A stretch of 40,187 nucleotides of DNA from Microcaldota archaeon (GCA_028867335.1 JAGWGN010000009.1:1-40187); one strand, 5' to 3'; numbered from the stretch's first letter, positions 8,787 through 15,741 are shown. The notes: generated by a model from the sequence alone, not told the origin. A program made the numbers and translations.

Positions 8787-9092
8787 ATGAAACGCAAGCC
8801 ACAACTCACACACCGCGTACATTTGCTTGAAGAAGGACATAAACAGCATGAGATACATATGGCGAAGTTGGACGAGGACATAAGCGAGATAAAGCGCGAG
8901 CTGGCATTCCTACCAAAGAAGGACGACCTGTCAGACCTTCGCGCCCACATGGATAACAGCATCAACGGGATACTGCGCGATGCGTTAAGCTCAGTCCCTC
9001 AGAAAGCTATGGTGACATGGACTATCGTACTGGCCGCGATTGCCGCCATTTCGTTCCTGATGCCCGTCCTGATAAAATTCATGGAACGATGA
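8787..9092 (+). CDS. Coiled-coil protein with C-terminal membrane anchor (XhlA-like)
   Basis: 101 residues with AAGGACC upstream of ATG 8787. Residues about 8-65 are charged and heptad-like (LLEEGHKQHEIHMAKLDEDI and following). One hydrophobic span at about 75-95 (VTWTIVLAAIAAISFLMPVL) is followed by IKFMER. This layout matches XhlA-type phage membrane proteins found with holins. It opens the lysis cassette and overlaps the next start as ATGA. Confidence 0.65.
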   Translation: MKRKPQLTHRVHLLEEGHKQHEIHMAKLDEDISEIKRELAFLPKKDDLSDLRAHMDNSINGILRDALSSVPQKAMVTWTIVLAAIAAISFLMPVLIKFMER

Positions 9093-9406
9093 GATTCAGT
9101 TCAGCCTATGCGAGATTCAGGGGCAGCCACTGGTTCCTGTTCGCGCTCGTCATATCCATCGGCCTCATTCTGGGGCTGCATTTCTGGCGTCATATTGACC
9201 CGGACTTCGGCGCCACCAATCTCGCCCTGTCCATCGAATCGTCTGTCTCCGTAGCCCTGCTTATTATGTACGGCGTGGAACAGGAGATGCAGCGGAAGCA
9301 GGAAGCGAAGCGGTGGGAGAAGATGCTGCGTTACATGCTTGACATGATGGAGTCCAATCGTGCTATGCTGAAACAATTACATGAATCTCATCCTCACAAG
9401 AACTGA
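9089..9406 (+). CDS. DUF1003-like small membrane protein
   Basis: 105 residues starting at ATG 9089, which overlaps the previous stop; an upstream GTG frame is not needed. Two hydrophobic spans lie at about 14-32 and 43-60, followed by a charged helix (EQEMQRKQEAKRWEKMLRYM). The order FRGSHWFLFALVISIGLILG, then ATNLALSIESSVSVALLIMY, then QEMQRK resembles the membrane part of DUF1003 proteins. Its place between an XhlA-like protein and a holin candidate suggests a role in membrane disruption or its timing. Confidence 0.6.
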   Translation: MRFSSAYARFRGSHWFLFALVISIGLILGLHFWRHIDPDFGATNLALSIESSVSVALLIMYGVEQEMQRKQEAKRWEKMLRYMLDMMESNRAMLKQLHESHPHKN

Positions 9407-9818
9407 TTACCCGTCGCCAGATGTTGCGATGGGGACGGTAGCGTTCGACAAATACAGCTTCTATACGCTGCAGCACGATTTCACGCCGCCTGGAACCTAT
9501 ACACTCATCCCGCACATTGTCCAGAACGGCCCGCTGAAGGGACTGAAAACCTATTGCCTCATCAATCCTGAGCTTGGCGTATTCGAGGAGCAATCCGGTT
9601 ACACTGGCGCTTACCCCATGCGCTACGCCATCCTGATACATCCCGGCAACTGGGCGCATGACTCGATAGGCTGCATACTGCCGGGGATTGCGCGTGATAC
9701 GCTGTATCCCAAGCCGAATGTCGGTGGCTCCCAAGTGGCGTTCAGGCAGATCATGGGGTTCCTCGGCGGTGTCGCCGGGCATACACTGGAAATTCGAGAT
9801 GTACAAACTGCTGCATGA
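9381..9818 (+). CDS. DUF5675 family protein
   Basis: 145 residues. The pattern ILTRTDYPSPDVAMGTV, PPGTYTLIPH, ILIHPGNWAHDSIGCILPG (about 84-102) matches DUF5675. These proteins are common in phages, often near lysis genes, and keep the HxGN...GC signature. The fold recalls L,D-transpeptidase-like proteins, but no catalytic activity has been shown to my knowledge. The gene overlaps both neighbours. It could act on peptidoglycan during lysis, but this is inference. Confidence 0.75.
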   Translation: MNLILTRTDYPSPDVAMGTVAFDKYSFYTLQHDFTPPGTYTLIPHIVQNGPLKGLKTYCLINPELGVFEEQSGYTGAYPMRYAILIHPGNWAHDSIGCILPGIARDTLYPKPNVGGSQVAFRQIMGFLGGVAGHTLEIRDVQTAA

Positions 9819-10032
9819 TCTGTTCTACGCCGTCGACGACAAGGGCGTGTCATCGCTGGATGAGTCCCGTGTCGCGCTGGCTCTGGCTCTGGTATCCTAC
9901 ATCGTCACGGTTGCATCTGCGGTATTGTGGAAAGGGCAGCCGCTGGATATCCAGGGATTCGGGTTCGGGCTGGCCGCGCTCGTATTCGGTGGCGGTCACG
10001 GTATCAAGGCGTATAATTCGAGTCCATCATGA
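9799..10032 (+). CDS. Candidate holin
   Basis: 77 residues from ATG 9799, inside the end of the previous gene. Two hydrophobic segments at about 25-44 (VALALALVSYIVTVASAVLW) and 52-66 (QGFGFGLAALVFGG) are separated by a short polar turn, with a polar C-terminus HGIKAYNSSPS. This two-span layout right upstream of Rz/Rz1 is typical of phage holins. Which of the membrane proteins at 4777, 8787, 9089 and 9799 sets lysis time cannot be told from sequence. Confidence 0.7.
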   Translation: MYKLLHDLFYAVDDKGVSSLDESRVALALALVSYIVTVASAVLWKGQPLDIQGFGFGLAALVFGGGHGIKAYNSSPS

Positions 10033-10385
10033 ACATACCCATCAAAGCAATCATCGCGCTCGTGCTGGCCATCGTGCTGGCCGGTGGCCCCGCGCTCTAC
10101 GTCCACATCCAGGATGTAAAGACGTGCAACGCCAAACTTAAAGAGCAGGCTGACGGTTACAATGCCGCATTCGCCAAAGCCCAATCCGAGAGCGCCGCAC
10201 AGCTTGCGGAGATTAACCAGCGAAGCTCCGCACTTGTTGCGGAGAATGAGAAGCTCAAAAGTGCCATCAACGAACACACAACCCACACCATCACGGTCAT
10301 CCAACATGCGCCACCTGATAAATGCACTGATGCTCGCGTCCCTGATGTTATTCTTAACGTCCTGCGCGAGCCGCCCAGAGATTAG
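10029..10385 (+). CDS. Rz: Rz-like inner-membrane spanin
   Basis: 118 residues. An N-terminal signal-anchor (about 5-24, IKAIIALVLAIVLAGGPALYV) is followed by a coiled-coil periplasmic domain rich in Ala, Glu, Gln and Lys (about 30-85) and a short Pro-containing tail. It overlaps the holin candidate by four bases. The Rz1 gene starts inside it in another frame, the classic spanin arrangement. Rz and Rz1 together fuse inner and outer membranes at lysis, so the host has an outer membrane. Confidence 0.85.
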   Translation: MNIPIKAIIALVLAIVLAGGPALYVHIQDVKTCNAKLKEQADGYNAAFAKAQSESAAQLAEINQRSSALVAENEKLKSAINEHTTHTITVIQHAPPDKCTDARVPDVILNVLREPPRD

Positions 10386-10566
10386 CGTACCCAAGCCGGT
10401 ATACGTCTATGAGCCTATCCCTGCCGCCCTGCTTAAGGCTTGCCCTGGCGCGGATTGGTCGAAGGTTCAGACGTGGCGGGATGTTGCTGTTGCTGCTACG
10501 GTGGAGAAAGCTGCGCGCACTGCGTGCGAGTCGCAGATAAAGGCCATATCGAACTTCCAGCACTAA
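10306..10566 (+). CDS. Rz1: Rz1-like outer-membrane lipoprotein spanin
   Basis: 86 residues from ATG 10306, embedded in the Rz-like gene and running past its end. The signal peptide ends in LMLFLTSC, a lipobox with the lipidated Cys at 20. The mature protein begins ASRPEISVPKPVYVYEPIP, a proline-rich start usual for Rz1. It is longer than lambda Rz1, with a helical tail containing WRDVAVAATVEKAARTACES. It would form a complex with the product of 10029-10385 across the periplasm. It is the last gene of the late block. Confidence 0.85.
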   Translation: MRHLINALMLASLMLFLTSCASRPEISVPKPVYVYEPIPAALLKACPGADWSKVQTWRDVAVAATVEKAARTACESQIKAISNFQH

Positions 10567-10594
10567 TGCGTAAGGGGCTTTGTAACGCATTTTC
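10565..10594 (+). terminator. Probable late-block terminator
   Basis: AATGCGT (10565-10571) and ACGCATT (10585-10591) form a 7-bp stem around a 13-base loop, followed by a short T run (TTTT, then C). It overlaps the Rz1 stop and lies between the convergent late and leftward blocks. The U tract is short, so it may be weak. Confidence 0.5.
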
Positions 10595-10642
10595 GTGCTA
10601 CGGTCCGAAAAATCCTGAAACAAGCCTATAAACGAAATGGCC

Positions 10643-10894
10643 TCATAACCCCCTTGCAGCAGTAGGGCTGCCGGGGCACCGTTTTTTATTAAAGCGGTTT
10701 TCTAGGTAATCCGCCAACGCAAACTCGAACATCACCCACGGCAGTTTAGGATTAGACCGGCAGAAGCGGTTTACGCTGCTATCGAGCCACCGCCTGAACT
10801 CAGCATCCGATATGCCAGCAGTGCGCATAGCATCCAGCATTTCTTCCTTCCTGACCCTGCGCTTCGACGACCTAGAATCGTACGGCATCCTCAC
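10643..10894 (-). CDS. Hypothetical basic protein, end of leftward block
   Basis: 83 residues from GTG 10894, which overlaps the stop of the 31-residue ORF; ATG 10888 is possible. The sequence is basic and helical (SSKRRVRKEEMLDAMRTAG, then ISDAEFRRWLDSSVNRF) and has no motif I recognise. It is the last gene of the minus-strand block. A small DNA- or RNA-binding role is possible from charge alone. Confidence 0.6.
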   Translation of the reverse strand: MRMPYDSRSSKRRVRKEEMLDAMRTAGISDAEFRRWLDSSVNRFCRSNPKLPWVMFEFALADYLENRFNKKRCPGSPTAARGL

Positions 10895-10986
10895 CGCCTG
10901 CCTCTCCTATCCATCCTCGCCGCCAGCAGGAACAGGCCAATCACCGCCAGAATACTGAGAGCGAGAACAATCCAATAGAGTTTCAT
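10891..10986 (-). CDS. 31-residue single-span membrane peptide
   Basis: ATG 10986 overlaps the upstream stop as ATGA, and its stop overlaps the next start as GTGA, so it sits precisely in the operon. The peptide starts MKLYWIVLALSILAVIGLFL and ends LAARMDRRGRR: one transmembrane span and a basic tail. The tight coupling on both sides argues that it is translated. Function unknown. Confidence 0.65.
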   Translation of the reverse strand: MKLYWIVLALSILAVIGLFLLAARMDRRGRR

Positions 10987-11639
10987 TTCTGTTTCCTGAT
11001 AATCTTCATCGCCTCACGCGTGAGCCGTCTGTCTTGGGTATTCATCGCAGCATCCCAAAACTGCGCAGCAAGCCGTGTAGCAGGTCCCGAAGCATTGCAC
11101 GCAGCAGTACGCGCATACCGGCCAGCATCCCACACACCCCACACACCCCACATGAGAGCGTTACCAGCATCCACACCCGCATTCACCGCAGACCGCGCAG
11201 CCTCCCGCGCAGTCCATGCAATATATCGTGCAACCCGTTGAGATATCGTAGCATCACGCGCGGCAGCCCGCAAGGATACGTCGCCAGTTTTCAGGAATTT
11301 AATAACTACATCTGGGGCATCCCATAGATGGGCAACGTCCAGCGCAAACTTACGCGCGGCCCTTCGCAACAAATCCCCAGCATCGAATTGTGCGATAATC
11401 CTACGCTTGTGGCATACCAGCTTATCTTCCCGTTCTTCCACAATATCAGCGCACTCAACGCGGCAGAGCGTGTTGCCGGGAGCATATTGCAGTGCGTCTA
11501 TGAGGCGGCGACTGGCGTGCAGCCCAGATTCACACATCACGCACTCACCTTCGTGGACGAGCCACTCGCCAATAGGCGGAAGCGGGCGACCATCGCGGAG
11601 TTTATCGCCTGAGAAGTGCCAAGCCAGAACAGGTTTCAT
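10983..11639 (-). CDS. DUF7666-like protein with Ala-rich repeat tail
   Basis: 218 residues. The N-terminal half has a cysteine/histidine pattern, GECVMCESGLHASRRLIDAL, then LCRVECADIVEEREDKLVC, like the DUF7666-type domain of phages and bacteria. From about residue 110 the protein becomes Ala/Arg-rich with degenerate short repeats (AARDATISQRVARYIAWTA, AREAARSAVNAG). It ends LTREAMKIIRKQK, similar to the end of the 11999-12652 protein (EREAQAKIIRKYLK), suggesting a related C-terminal module. Function unknown. Confidence 0.65.
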   Translation of the reverse strand: MKPVLAWHFSGDKLRDGRPLPPIGEWLVHEGECVMCESGLHASRRLIDALQYAPGNTLCRVECADIVEEREDKLVCHKRRIIAQFDAGDLLRRAARKFALDVAHLWDAPDVVIKFLKTGDVSLRAAARDATISQRVARYIAWTAREAARSAVNAGVDAGNALMWGVWGVWDAGRYARTAACNASGPATRLAAQFWDAAMNTQDRRLTREAMKIIRKQK

Positions 11640-11640
11640 T

Positions 11641-11832
11641 TCAGGTTCTCGGTTTATCTGCGCGACTCACCACCCGACAATACCCACACAACCCATCATG
11701 CGTGATGCGGCACAGCGGCTCGCCGCAGATATTGCACTGGGGATTCAACGGGAAAGCTTCCTGGCGCTTCTCCAGCGACATGCGGGCGATGCGCGCAGGC
11801 ATCAGGAATCTGTCAATAGCTTCTTTGTTCAT
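11641..11832 (-). CDS. Small zinc-ribbon-like protein
   Basis: 63 residues. Cys33-x2-Cys36, Cys41, His45 and Cys49-x2-Cys52 could bind zinc. The N-terminal half is helical and basic. A ribosome site (GAGGGG) lies six bases before ATG 11832. A nucleic-acid or protein adaptor role is plausible but not shown. Confidence 0.6.
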   Translation of the reverse strand: MNKEAIDRFLMPARIARMSLEKRQEAFPLNPQCNICGEPLCRITHDGLCGYCRVVSRADKPRT

Positions 11833-11841
11833 GGCTGCCCC

Positions 11842-11988
11842 TCACTTCACGTCCCGCATGTGGTAATGACGCCTGTCATAGCGCCGGTAGTAGTGCCAGT
11901 TCCACAGCCACTCTAGGGCGCAGCCTACCAGCAGCAGACCAAGTAGCGGCAATGTTATCATCAGCAGTGTTTCGATGTTGTCTAGCAT
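11842..11988 (-). CDS. 48-residue membrane peptide
   Basis: ATG 11988 has AAGGAGAAGG close upstream, one of the best ribosome sites in this block. The peptide begins MLDNIETLLMITLPLLGLLL, continues VGCALEWLWNWHYY and ends in a basic, His/Arg-rich tail: one membrane span with N-out topology likely. It lies between the zinc-ribbon gene and the Ala-repeat gene. Function unknown. Confidence 0.65.
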   Translation of the reverse strand: MLDNIETLLMITLPLLGLLLVGCALEWLWNWHYYRRYDRRHYHMRDVK

Positions 11989-11998
11989 AGCCTTCTCC

Positions 11999-12652
11999 TT
12001 ATTTCAGATATTTACGGATAATTTTCGCCTGGGCTTCGCGTTCATCAGCATCAGCAGCAGCATCAGCAGCATAAGCAGCAGCAGCATAAGCAGCATGAGC
12101 AACATAAGCAGCATGAGCAACATAAGCAGCATGAGCAACATAAGCAGCATGAGCAGCATAAGCAGCATCAGCAGCAGCATCAGCAGCATAAGCAGCAGCA
12201 GCATAAGCAGCATGAGCAACATAAGCAGCATCAGCAGCATAAGCAGCAGCAACAGCAGCAGCATCATAAGCAGCATCAGTAGCAGCATAAGCAGTAGCAG
12301 CATATTTTTTAAGAGCTTTGAGCGTTATCTTACCTTGCGCATACCGCCGACAGGCGTTGATGCACTCGCGTGGTCCCTTGTCATTTGGGTGTTTGGCCTC
12401 AAAATGCTTCAGCACTCTGGCGACCATATCCGCGCACATAGCAACGCGCAGCTTTGGTTTGTCGGGCATAGCCGCATGCAGCGCCCACATCATGTCCTGT
12501 ACGCCGTTCGATTCTAGGATATGCAGCAGGTTTATCGGCTTATCCTCTGGATAGTCCGGGGGCAAGGACTTGAGCAGTGTGGCCCACCCAGAAGCGCACG
12601 GGCTATGCTCGCGTAACTTTGCGAGTGTGGTAATGAGGCGTGTTTTTGTCAT
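11999..12652 (-). CDS. Imm5-like protein with Ala-rich helical repeats
   Basis: 217 residues. The N-terminus (LAKLREHSPCASGWATLLKS) and the following segment resemble Imm5-like putative immunity proteins, which occur in phages and bacteria followed by Ala-rich repeats. From about 118 to 205 the protein is built of AAYAADAA and AYVAHA blocks, encoded by near-uniform GCT/GCA codons. The predicted form is a long helix or helical solenoid. The C-terminus EREAQAKIIRKYLK is charged. The true function in phages is unknown; 'immunity' is a family label only. The start has GGAG upstream. Confidence 0.65.
   Translation of the reverse strand: MTKTRLITTLAKLREHSPCASGWATLLKSLPPDYPEDKPINLLHILESNGVQDMMWALHAAMPDKPKLRVAMCADMVARVLKHFEAKHPNDKGPRECINACRRYAQGKITLKALKKYAATAYAATDAAYDAAAVAAAYAADAAYVAHAAYAAAAYAADAAADAAYAAHAAYVAHAAYVAHAAYVAHAAYAAAAYAADAAADADEREAQAKIIRKYLK
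12092..12163 (-). repeat. 18-bp tandem repeat, four copies
   Basis: The unit AGCATGAGCAACATAAGC (plus-strand view) is repeated exactly three times (12092-12145), and a fourth copy has one mismatch. It encodes the AYVAHA block. The wider region about 12040-12303 is a trinucleotide-like AGCAGCATA tract. Perfect copies imply recent expansion. Confidence 0.9.
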
Positions 12653-13281
12653 GATTGGCTCCTCAATGCTTCCAGTTGTTCAATCTTGCGCTGCATTTCT
12701 ACAAGGAAATCGCGCACGCCGGTCTCGAGTTCCGATATGGCATCGTCATCGCGCTCGATGCGCTGGACGAATAGCATAAGGTTGCCCGGCATCCGGTTAT
12801 CGTAGCTCACGAAATCGCACCACTTGCGGCCTGAGCAGGCGAGCTGCCACATGATCTGCTGGTAATATTTGCCCGGTACTTTGCCGCTCAGCAGCGTTTC
12901 GATATGCGTTGCTGTGTTGGGGCATTTTAGCTCCAGCAGGCCGTCCTCAGCGATCAGCCCATCTGGCGATGCATGCGTTCCCGGTATCTCTGGATGCGTG
13001 AACATCCCGCACTCAGAGACCTCGACACCGCGCAGGAATGCATAGGCATCACGCGCCTCAGGCTCTACCTCGATACCGCGCTGCATGGCGGCATTCGTGT
13101 AGCCCTCCTGTGCCATGCCAGTCATGCGCTCGGCAATCAGCTGCGCCATGACGTTGTAGCGCGAAGCTCCGTAACCGGACTTGGTGCGCGCCAGTGCATC
13201 GGCTATCTGCGATGCACCGAGACTGCCGCAGCGGAGCTTGAACCATTCATCGCTGCGCTGGCTGACTTGGATATGGCTCAT
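12649..13281 (-). CDS. YqaJ/lambda-type exonuclease (recombinase partner)
   Basis: 210 residues with a good ribosome site (AGGAG) before ATG 13281. The N-terminus (QRSDEWFKLRCGSLGAS), RGIEVEPEARDAY (about 68-80), SPDGL with Asp107, and LELKCP with Glu117 and Lys119 make up the YqaJ/lambda exonuclease fold with its D-ExK metal site. The usual reaction is 5'-to-3' digestion of one strand of double-stranded DNA ends, leaving single strands for the annealing protein encoded at 13535-14257. Length is normal for the family. It overlaps the downstream gene by four bases. Confidence 0.9.
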   Translation of the reverse strand: MSHIQVSQRSDEWFKLRCGSLGASQIADALARTKSGYGASRYNVMAQLIAERMTGMAQEGYTNAAMQRGIEVEPEARDAYAFLRGVEVSECGMFTHPEIPGTHASPDGLIAEDGLLELKCPNTATHIETLLSGKVPGKYYQQIMWQLACSGRKWCDFVSYDNRMPGNLMLFVQRIERDDDAISELETGVRDFLVEMQRKIEQLEALRSQS

Positions 13282-13289
13282 GGTTTCTC

Positions 13290-13538
13290 CTAGAACGGGA
13301 TGGAATCTGTAAATTCCGGCTTCGCTTCAGAGCGCGCTTCAGACTTCGGCGCCGGCGCGCGCTCCTGAGGCAAGCTAACCCTCAGGCTAAGAAATGGCCC
13401 TTTCTGGCCGTGTTTCTGCCAGCCAGCTAGCCGGTACTCAATGCCGTTCACCGTGAGCTTGCCCTGATAATCCGGCTGATTGTCTTTGGTCTTGCGGTCA
13501 TTCTTGAATAGGATGCCGCTCATGTCATAATCGCTCAT
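13290..13538 (-). CDS. Single-stranded-DNA-binding-like small protein
   Basis: 82 residues between the annealing protein and the exonuclease. The first 60 residues look like a small OB-like beta protein (SGILFKNDRKTKDNQPDYQG, then RLAGWQKHG). A Pro/Ala/Glu-rich linker follows, and the C-terminus is EFTDSIPF. An acidic tail ending in IPF resembles the tip by which bacterial SSB recruits partners. I infer a ssDNA-binding or accessory role in phage recombination. It overlaps the upstream gene by four bases. Confidence 0.7.
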   Translation of the reverse strand: MSDYDMSGILFKNDRKTKDNQPDYQGKLTVNGIEYRLAGWQKHGQKGPFLSLRVSLPQERAPAPKSEARSEAKPEFTDSIPF

Positions 13539-14257
13539 TTCGATTTCCTCTTGGTTTCGATAGCCTTTACCATATCAGGATACGCCTGCGCCGCTATATC
13601 CTCAAGCCGCTCAACCTTCGCCCATTTCAGGAACGCGGCCTCGCTGCTCCCGGTTTCATCCAGCAGCGCCTTTAGATTAAGCGCCTGATCCTGAGTGATG
13701 CGCGGCAGGTTATTGCCTGCGGCGTTACCGCCGTCGTCATCCTCGCCTATCGCGATGTTGAATATCATCTTGAGCAGGTAGCGCATACCATAGCTCATGG
13801 CCGAGCCGGTGGCGTGCGTTTTTGTCATTACATCGCCACCCTTCGCGCCTTTGCCGTCCGCGGGCATGTCCACGTGATAGGTGCGGCTGAATCCTCCGCG
13901 ATGCGATACATAGCACTGCACGCGCACCGCCTGGTCGAGAGTCGTTTCACCAGTATCAAAACTGAGCGCGAATCCGTGGGTTGTATAAATAGGGCGCACC
14001 ACGCGGTCGAGTGCTGCATAGCTGGCGTATTTGCTCCGCGTCTGCGGATTGCTGGCATCTGCCACGATGCGGCGCAATTCCGCCTGCACCGCAGACATGG
14101 CAGCATTAAATTCGGACTCGCCAAGCTTCGCGTCCATGCGTTCCTTCATATCCAATAGCTTCTGCATCTTGTCAACATCAACCGCCGGGTCAGACGCGGC
14201 CCGCGCTATGATGGCTAGAATGCTCGGCTCATTTTCAACCTGTACGATAGCGTTCAT
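13535..14257 (-). CDS. erf: ERF-family single-strand annealing protein
   Basis: 240 residues with GGAG nine bases before ATG 14257. The sequence LGESEFNAAMSAVQAEL, YASYAALDRVVRPIYTTHGF and THATGSAMSYGMRYLLKMIF matches the ERF superfamily. These proteins anneal complementary single strands and help circularise phage genomes after entry. An acidic, Gly-rich segment (GEDDDGGNAAGNN, about 170-185) separates the core from a helical C-terminal domain. With the exonuclease at 12649 it forms a two-component recombination system, which fits a terminally redundant genome. Confidence 0.9.
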   Translation of the reverse strand: MNAIVQVENEPSILAIIARAASDPAVDVDKMQKLLDMKERMDAKLGESEFNAAMSAVQAELRRIVADASNPQTRSKYASYAALDRVVRPIYTTHGFALSFDTGETTLDQAVRVQCYVSHRGGFSRTYHVDMPADGKGAKGGDVMTKTHATGSAMSYGMRYLLKMIFNIAIGEDDDGGNAAGNNLPRITQDQALNLKALLDETGSSEAAFLKWAKVERLEDIAAQAYPDMVKAIETKRKSK

Positions 14258-14266
14258 TCGTTTCTC

Positions 14267-14950
14267 CTATTCAATCAATCCAATTTCTTTAAGGTCTTTC
14301 TCACCGACTATCTTACAGCGGAACACGCGGAATTTGCCATCGTTGCCGAGAGGAATCGCCGCGATATCCTGGGCCGTGAACTCGGCTATCAATATCCGAT
14401 AGCCGTATTGCCACTGATGCATACACCACGGCAGCGTCGCGAGATTGATGCCCGCAGCGCATTGTATATTCTCGTCTGTCGAGGCATCGGCAACCTCGTA
14501 GGATTTGCCAATCTCGTAGGTGATGCCGCCGTTGAACGGCGCTAATCCGTCGGGTTTCACTAGTTTATAGGCGCAGATATTGCCCGGCTGATCTCGGAGC
14601 ATGAGCAGCGGGTCAGTTTTGTGAGGATTGTAACCGATGGCGCCGGACAGCTGGGCGCTGGACAGGTCGGCGCCGTACAGGTTAGCGCCGTACAGGTCAG
14701 CGCCGGACAGGTTGGCGCCGTACAGGTTAGCGCCGTACAGGTTAGCGCCGGACAGGTTAGCGCCGGACAGGTTAGCGCCGTACAGGTTAGCGCCGGACAG
14801 GTTAGCGCCGGACAGGTTAGCGCCGGACAGGTTAGCGCCGGACAGGTCAACGCCGAATTTGATTGCGGCCTCCACGCATAATCTTAGGTTCTCTGTTTCT
14901 AGAGAAAATAACACTGTGCCACTGAAGCGATGTTTGATTTCAAATTTCAT
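14267..14950 (-). CDS. Pentapeptide-repeat protein
   Basis: 227 residues with AAGGAG before ATG 14950. Residues about 34-103 are 14 pentapeptide units A(N/D)L(S/Y)G, which fold as a right-handed quadrilateral beta-helix. In known members this can mimic double-stranded DNA and bind gyrase, but many have no known target. The C-terminal 120 residues form a separate domain ([20 protein letters not shown]), seen in phage proteins of unknown role. It sits directly upstream of erf in the same operon. DNA mimicry is only a possibility here. Confidence 0.85.
   Translation of the reverse strand: MKFEIKHRFSGTVLFSLETENLRLCVEAAIKFGVDLSGANLSGANLSGANLSGANLYGANLSGANLSGANLYGANLYGANLSGADLYGANLYGADLSSAQLSGAIGYNPHKTDPLLMLRDQPGNICAYKLVKPDGLAPFNGGITYEIGKSYEVADASTDENIQCAAGINLATLPWCMHQWQYGYRILIAEFTAQDIAAIPLGNDGKFRVFRCKIVGEKDLKEIGLIE
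14640..14849 (-). repeat. 15-bp tandem repeat, 14 units
   Basis: The unit is AGCGCCGKACAGGTT in plus-strand view, with K (G or T) the only position that varies through most of the array. It decides Ser (TCC) or Tyr (TAC) in each pentapeptide. The first three units and the last are more divergent. Uniform codons show recent homogenisation or expansion. Confidence 0.9.
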
Positions 14951-15285
14951 GCGTAATCTCCTTCCAATATCCTATATTCGATTTCGTTCACAAGCTCAGG
15001 CGGCAGCGCGTCCGTGATATTGATGCCCAGCACCTCAATACGCATATCAGAAATATACCGCCCCTCGGCTGGCTGGTCGCGTGTCGCGGGGATATCTGAG
15101 CCGCAGATCGTGCCGTACACGTCAGCTACCATCCATGCGTGTGGGTTTATTGGGCCGTTTAGGCAAAGTCCAATCTCAACATCGACCGCGAGCGGTTTGC
15201 GCGCTGGCGTCGTTACGCACTCCGTAACGGCATCGACGGCGCGGGAATGATATTGCAGCATATCAACGGAATCGGCTAAGCACAT
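14947..15285 (-). CDS. Hypothetical early protein
   Basis: 112 residues. The start at 15285 lies seven bases after AAGGAG; the earlier ATG at 15291 is too close to it. The sequence is mixed alpha/beta ([20 protein letters not shown], then [20 protein letters not shown]). I recognise no family or motif. It overlaps the next gene in the operon as ATGA. Confidence 0.65.
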   Translation of the reverse strand: MCLADSVDMLQYHSRAVDAVTECVTTPARKPLAVDVEIGLCLNGPINPHAWMVADVYGTICGSDIPATRDQPAEGRYISDMRIEVLGINITDALPPELVNEIEYRILEGDYA

Positions 15286-15287
15286 GG

Positions 15288-15596
15288 TCATTCTCCTTTT
15301 GATATTGAGGTGGCCGATTGTTGGAGTTCTTTTAATTGCTGCTCTAGTTTATTGGCACGAATGTATTCCTCATACCACCTCTTGCCCTGCGATTCCATCT
15401 CGGCATCGGCGGCCTTTTTGTTATCATCTAGTGCCTTGCGCTGGGCTGGTGATTCGTCTGCGATCACCTGAAATTCTAATGGTAAACCATACGCGTCCAC
15501 GCAACCAGCAAGAGCCGCCACTATCCCAGTGAACGGCGAGCTAAATGTAGTAAACTCCGTTCCATATCCGATTCTAATATAACGAGTATCTTTCAT
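15288..15596 (-). CDS. Hypothetical early protein, first gene of the leftward block
   Basis: 102 residues. ATG 15596 has AGGAGC eight bases upstream; the longer frame to 15617 would include this site and is rejected. The N-terminal half is beta-rich (YIRIGYGTEFTTFSSPFTG). The C-terminal half is a charged helix that may form a coiled coil (about 55-95). It is first behind the leftward promoter and palindromes at 15667-15741, so it is the gene most directly controlled by them. Function unknown. Confidence 0.65.
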   Translation of the reverse strand: MKDTRYIRIGYGTEFTTFSSPFTGIVAALAGCVDAYGLPLEFQVIADESPAQRKALDDNKKAADAEMESQGKRWYEEYIRANKLEQQLKELQQSATSISKGE

Positions 15597-15666
15597 GGTA
15601 TTGCTCCTGTTTTGCATGCCCTAATAATAGCCCAAAATCATCCCATTTCTACTACCGTTCGTCGGA

Positions 15667-15681
15667 TTAGACTGAGTCTAA
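15667..15681. promoter_or_regulatory. 15-bp palindrome downstream of leftward promoter
   Basis: TTAGACT-G-AGTCTAA is a perfect inverted repeat with 7-bp arms around one base. It lies just downstream (leftward) of the predicted leftward start site, a position where a bound protein would block early elongation. I see no second copy. Confidence 0.5.
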
Positions 15682-15693
15682 ATGGCGGGGTCT

Positions 15694-15722
15694 TATATAC
15701 GCTAAAGCGTATATTCCGCCAA
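15694..15722 (-). promoter_or_regulatory. Predicted leftward early promoter
   Basis: On the minus strand, TTGGCG (15717-15722) and TATATA (15694-15699) are 17 bases apart. The 20-bp palindrome 15695-15714 occupies the spacer and overlaps the -10 box. Transcription would start near 15687 and read the recombination operon. Confidence 0.55.
15695..15714. promoter_or_regulatory. Operator-like palindrome, site 1
   Basis: ATATACGCT-AA-AGCGTATAT has 9-bp perfect arms around two bases. It overlaps the leftward promoter, so binding should repress it. It matches site 2 (15722-15741) at 17 of 20 positions and the site at 23225-23238 at 13 of 14 core positions. Confidence 0.65.
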
Positions 15723-15741
15723 TATACGCTATACGGTATAT
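15722..15741. promoter_or_regulatory. Operator-like palindrome, site 2
   Basis: ATATACGCTATACGGTATAT matches site 1 at 17 of 20 positions. The outer arms AATATAC/GTATATT pair perfectly, but the inner bases do not. The centres of sites 1 and 2 are 27 bp apart, about 2.6 helical turns. It begins at the last base of the leftward -35 box. Confidence 0.6.

Noticed and set aside
9017-9088. Longer N-terminus for the DUF1003-like protein
   Set aside because: It would overlap the previous gene deeply with Arg/Asp-rich sequence; ATG 9089 gives the usual ATGA coupling and places the first membrane span properly.
9381-9818. DUF5675 protein as the endolysin
   Set aside because: The family has no demonstrated muralytic activity that I know of; the SLT-like protein at 17843 has a better catalytic signature.
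11020-11916. Plus-strand open frames opposite the leftward genes
   Set aside because: They oppose well-coupled minus-strand genes and have low-complexity or Arg/Ser/His-rich products typical of antisense frames.
12003-12303. Repeat array resembling a CRISPR or microsatellite
   Set aside because: The repeats are in frame with a gene on the minus strand and have no unique spacers; they encode Ala-rich helices.
14560-14881. Open frames of TCPAL-type and QVSAG-type repeats on both strands
   Set aside because: Shadows of the 15-bp pentapeptide repeat; no ribosome site or unique sequence of their own.
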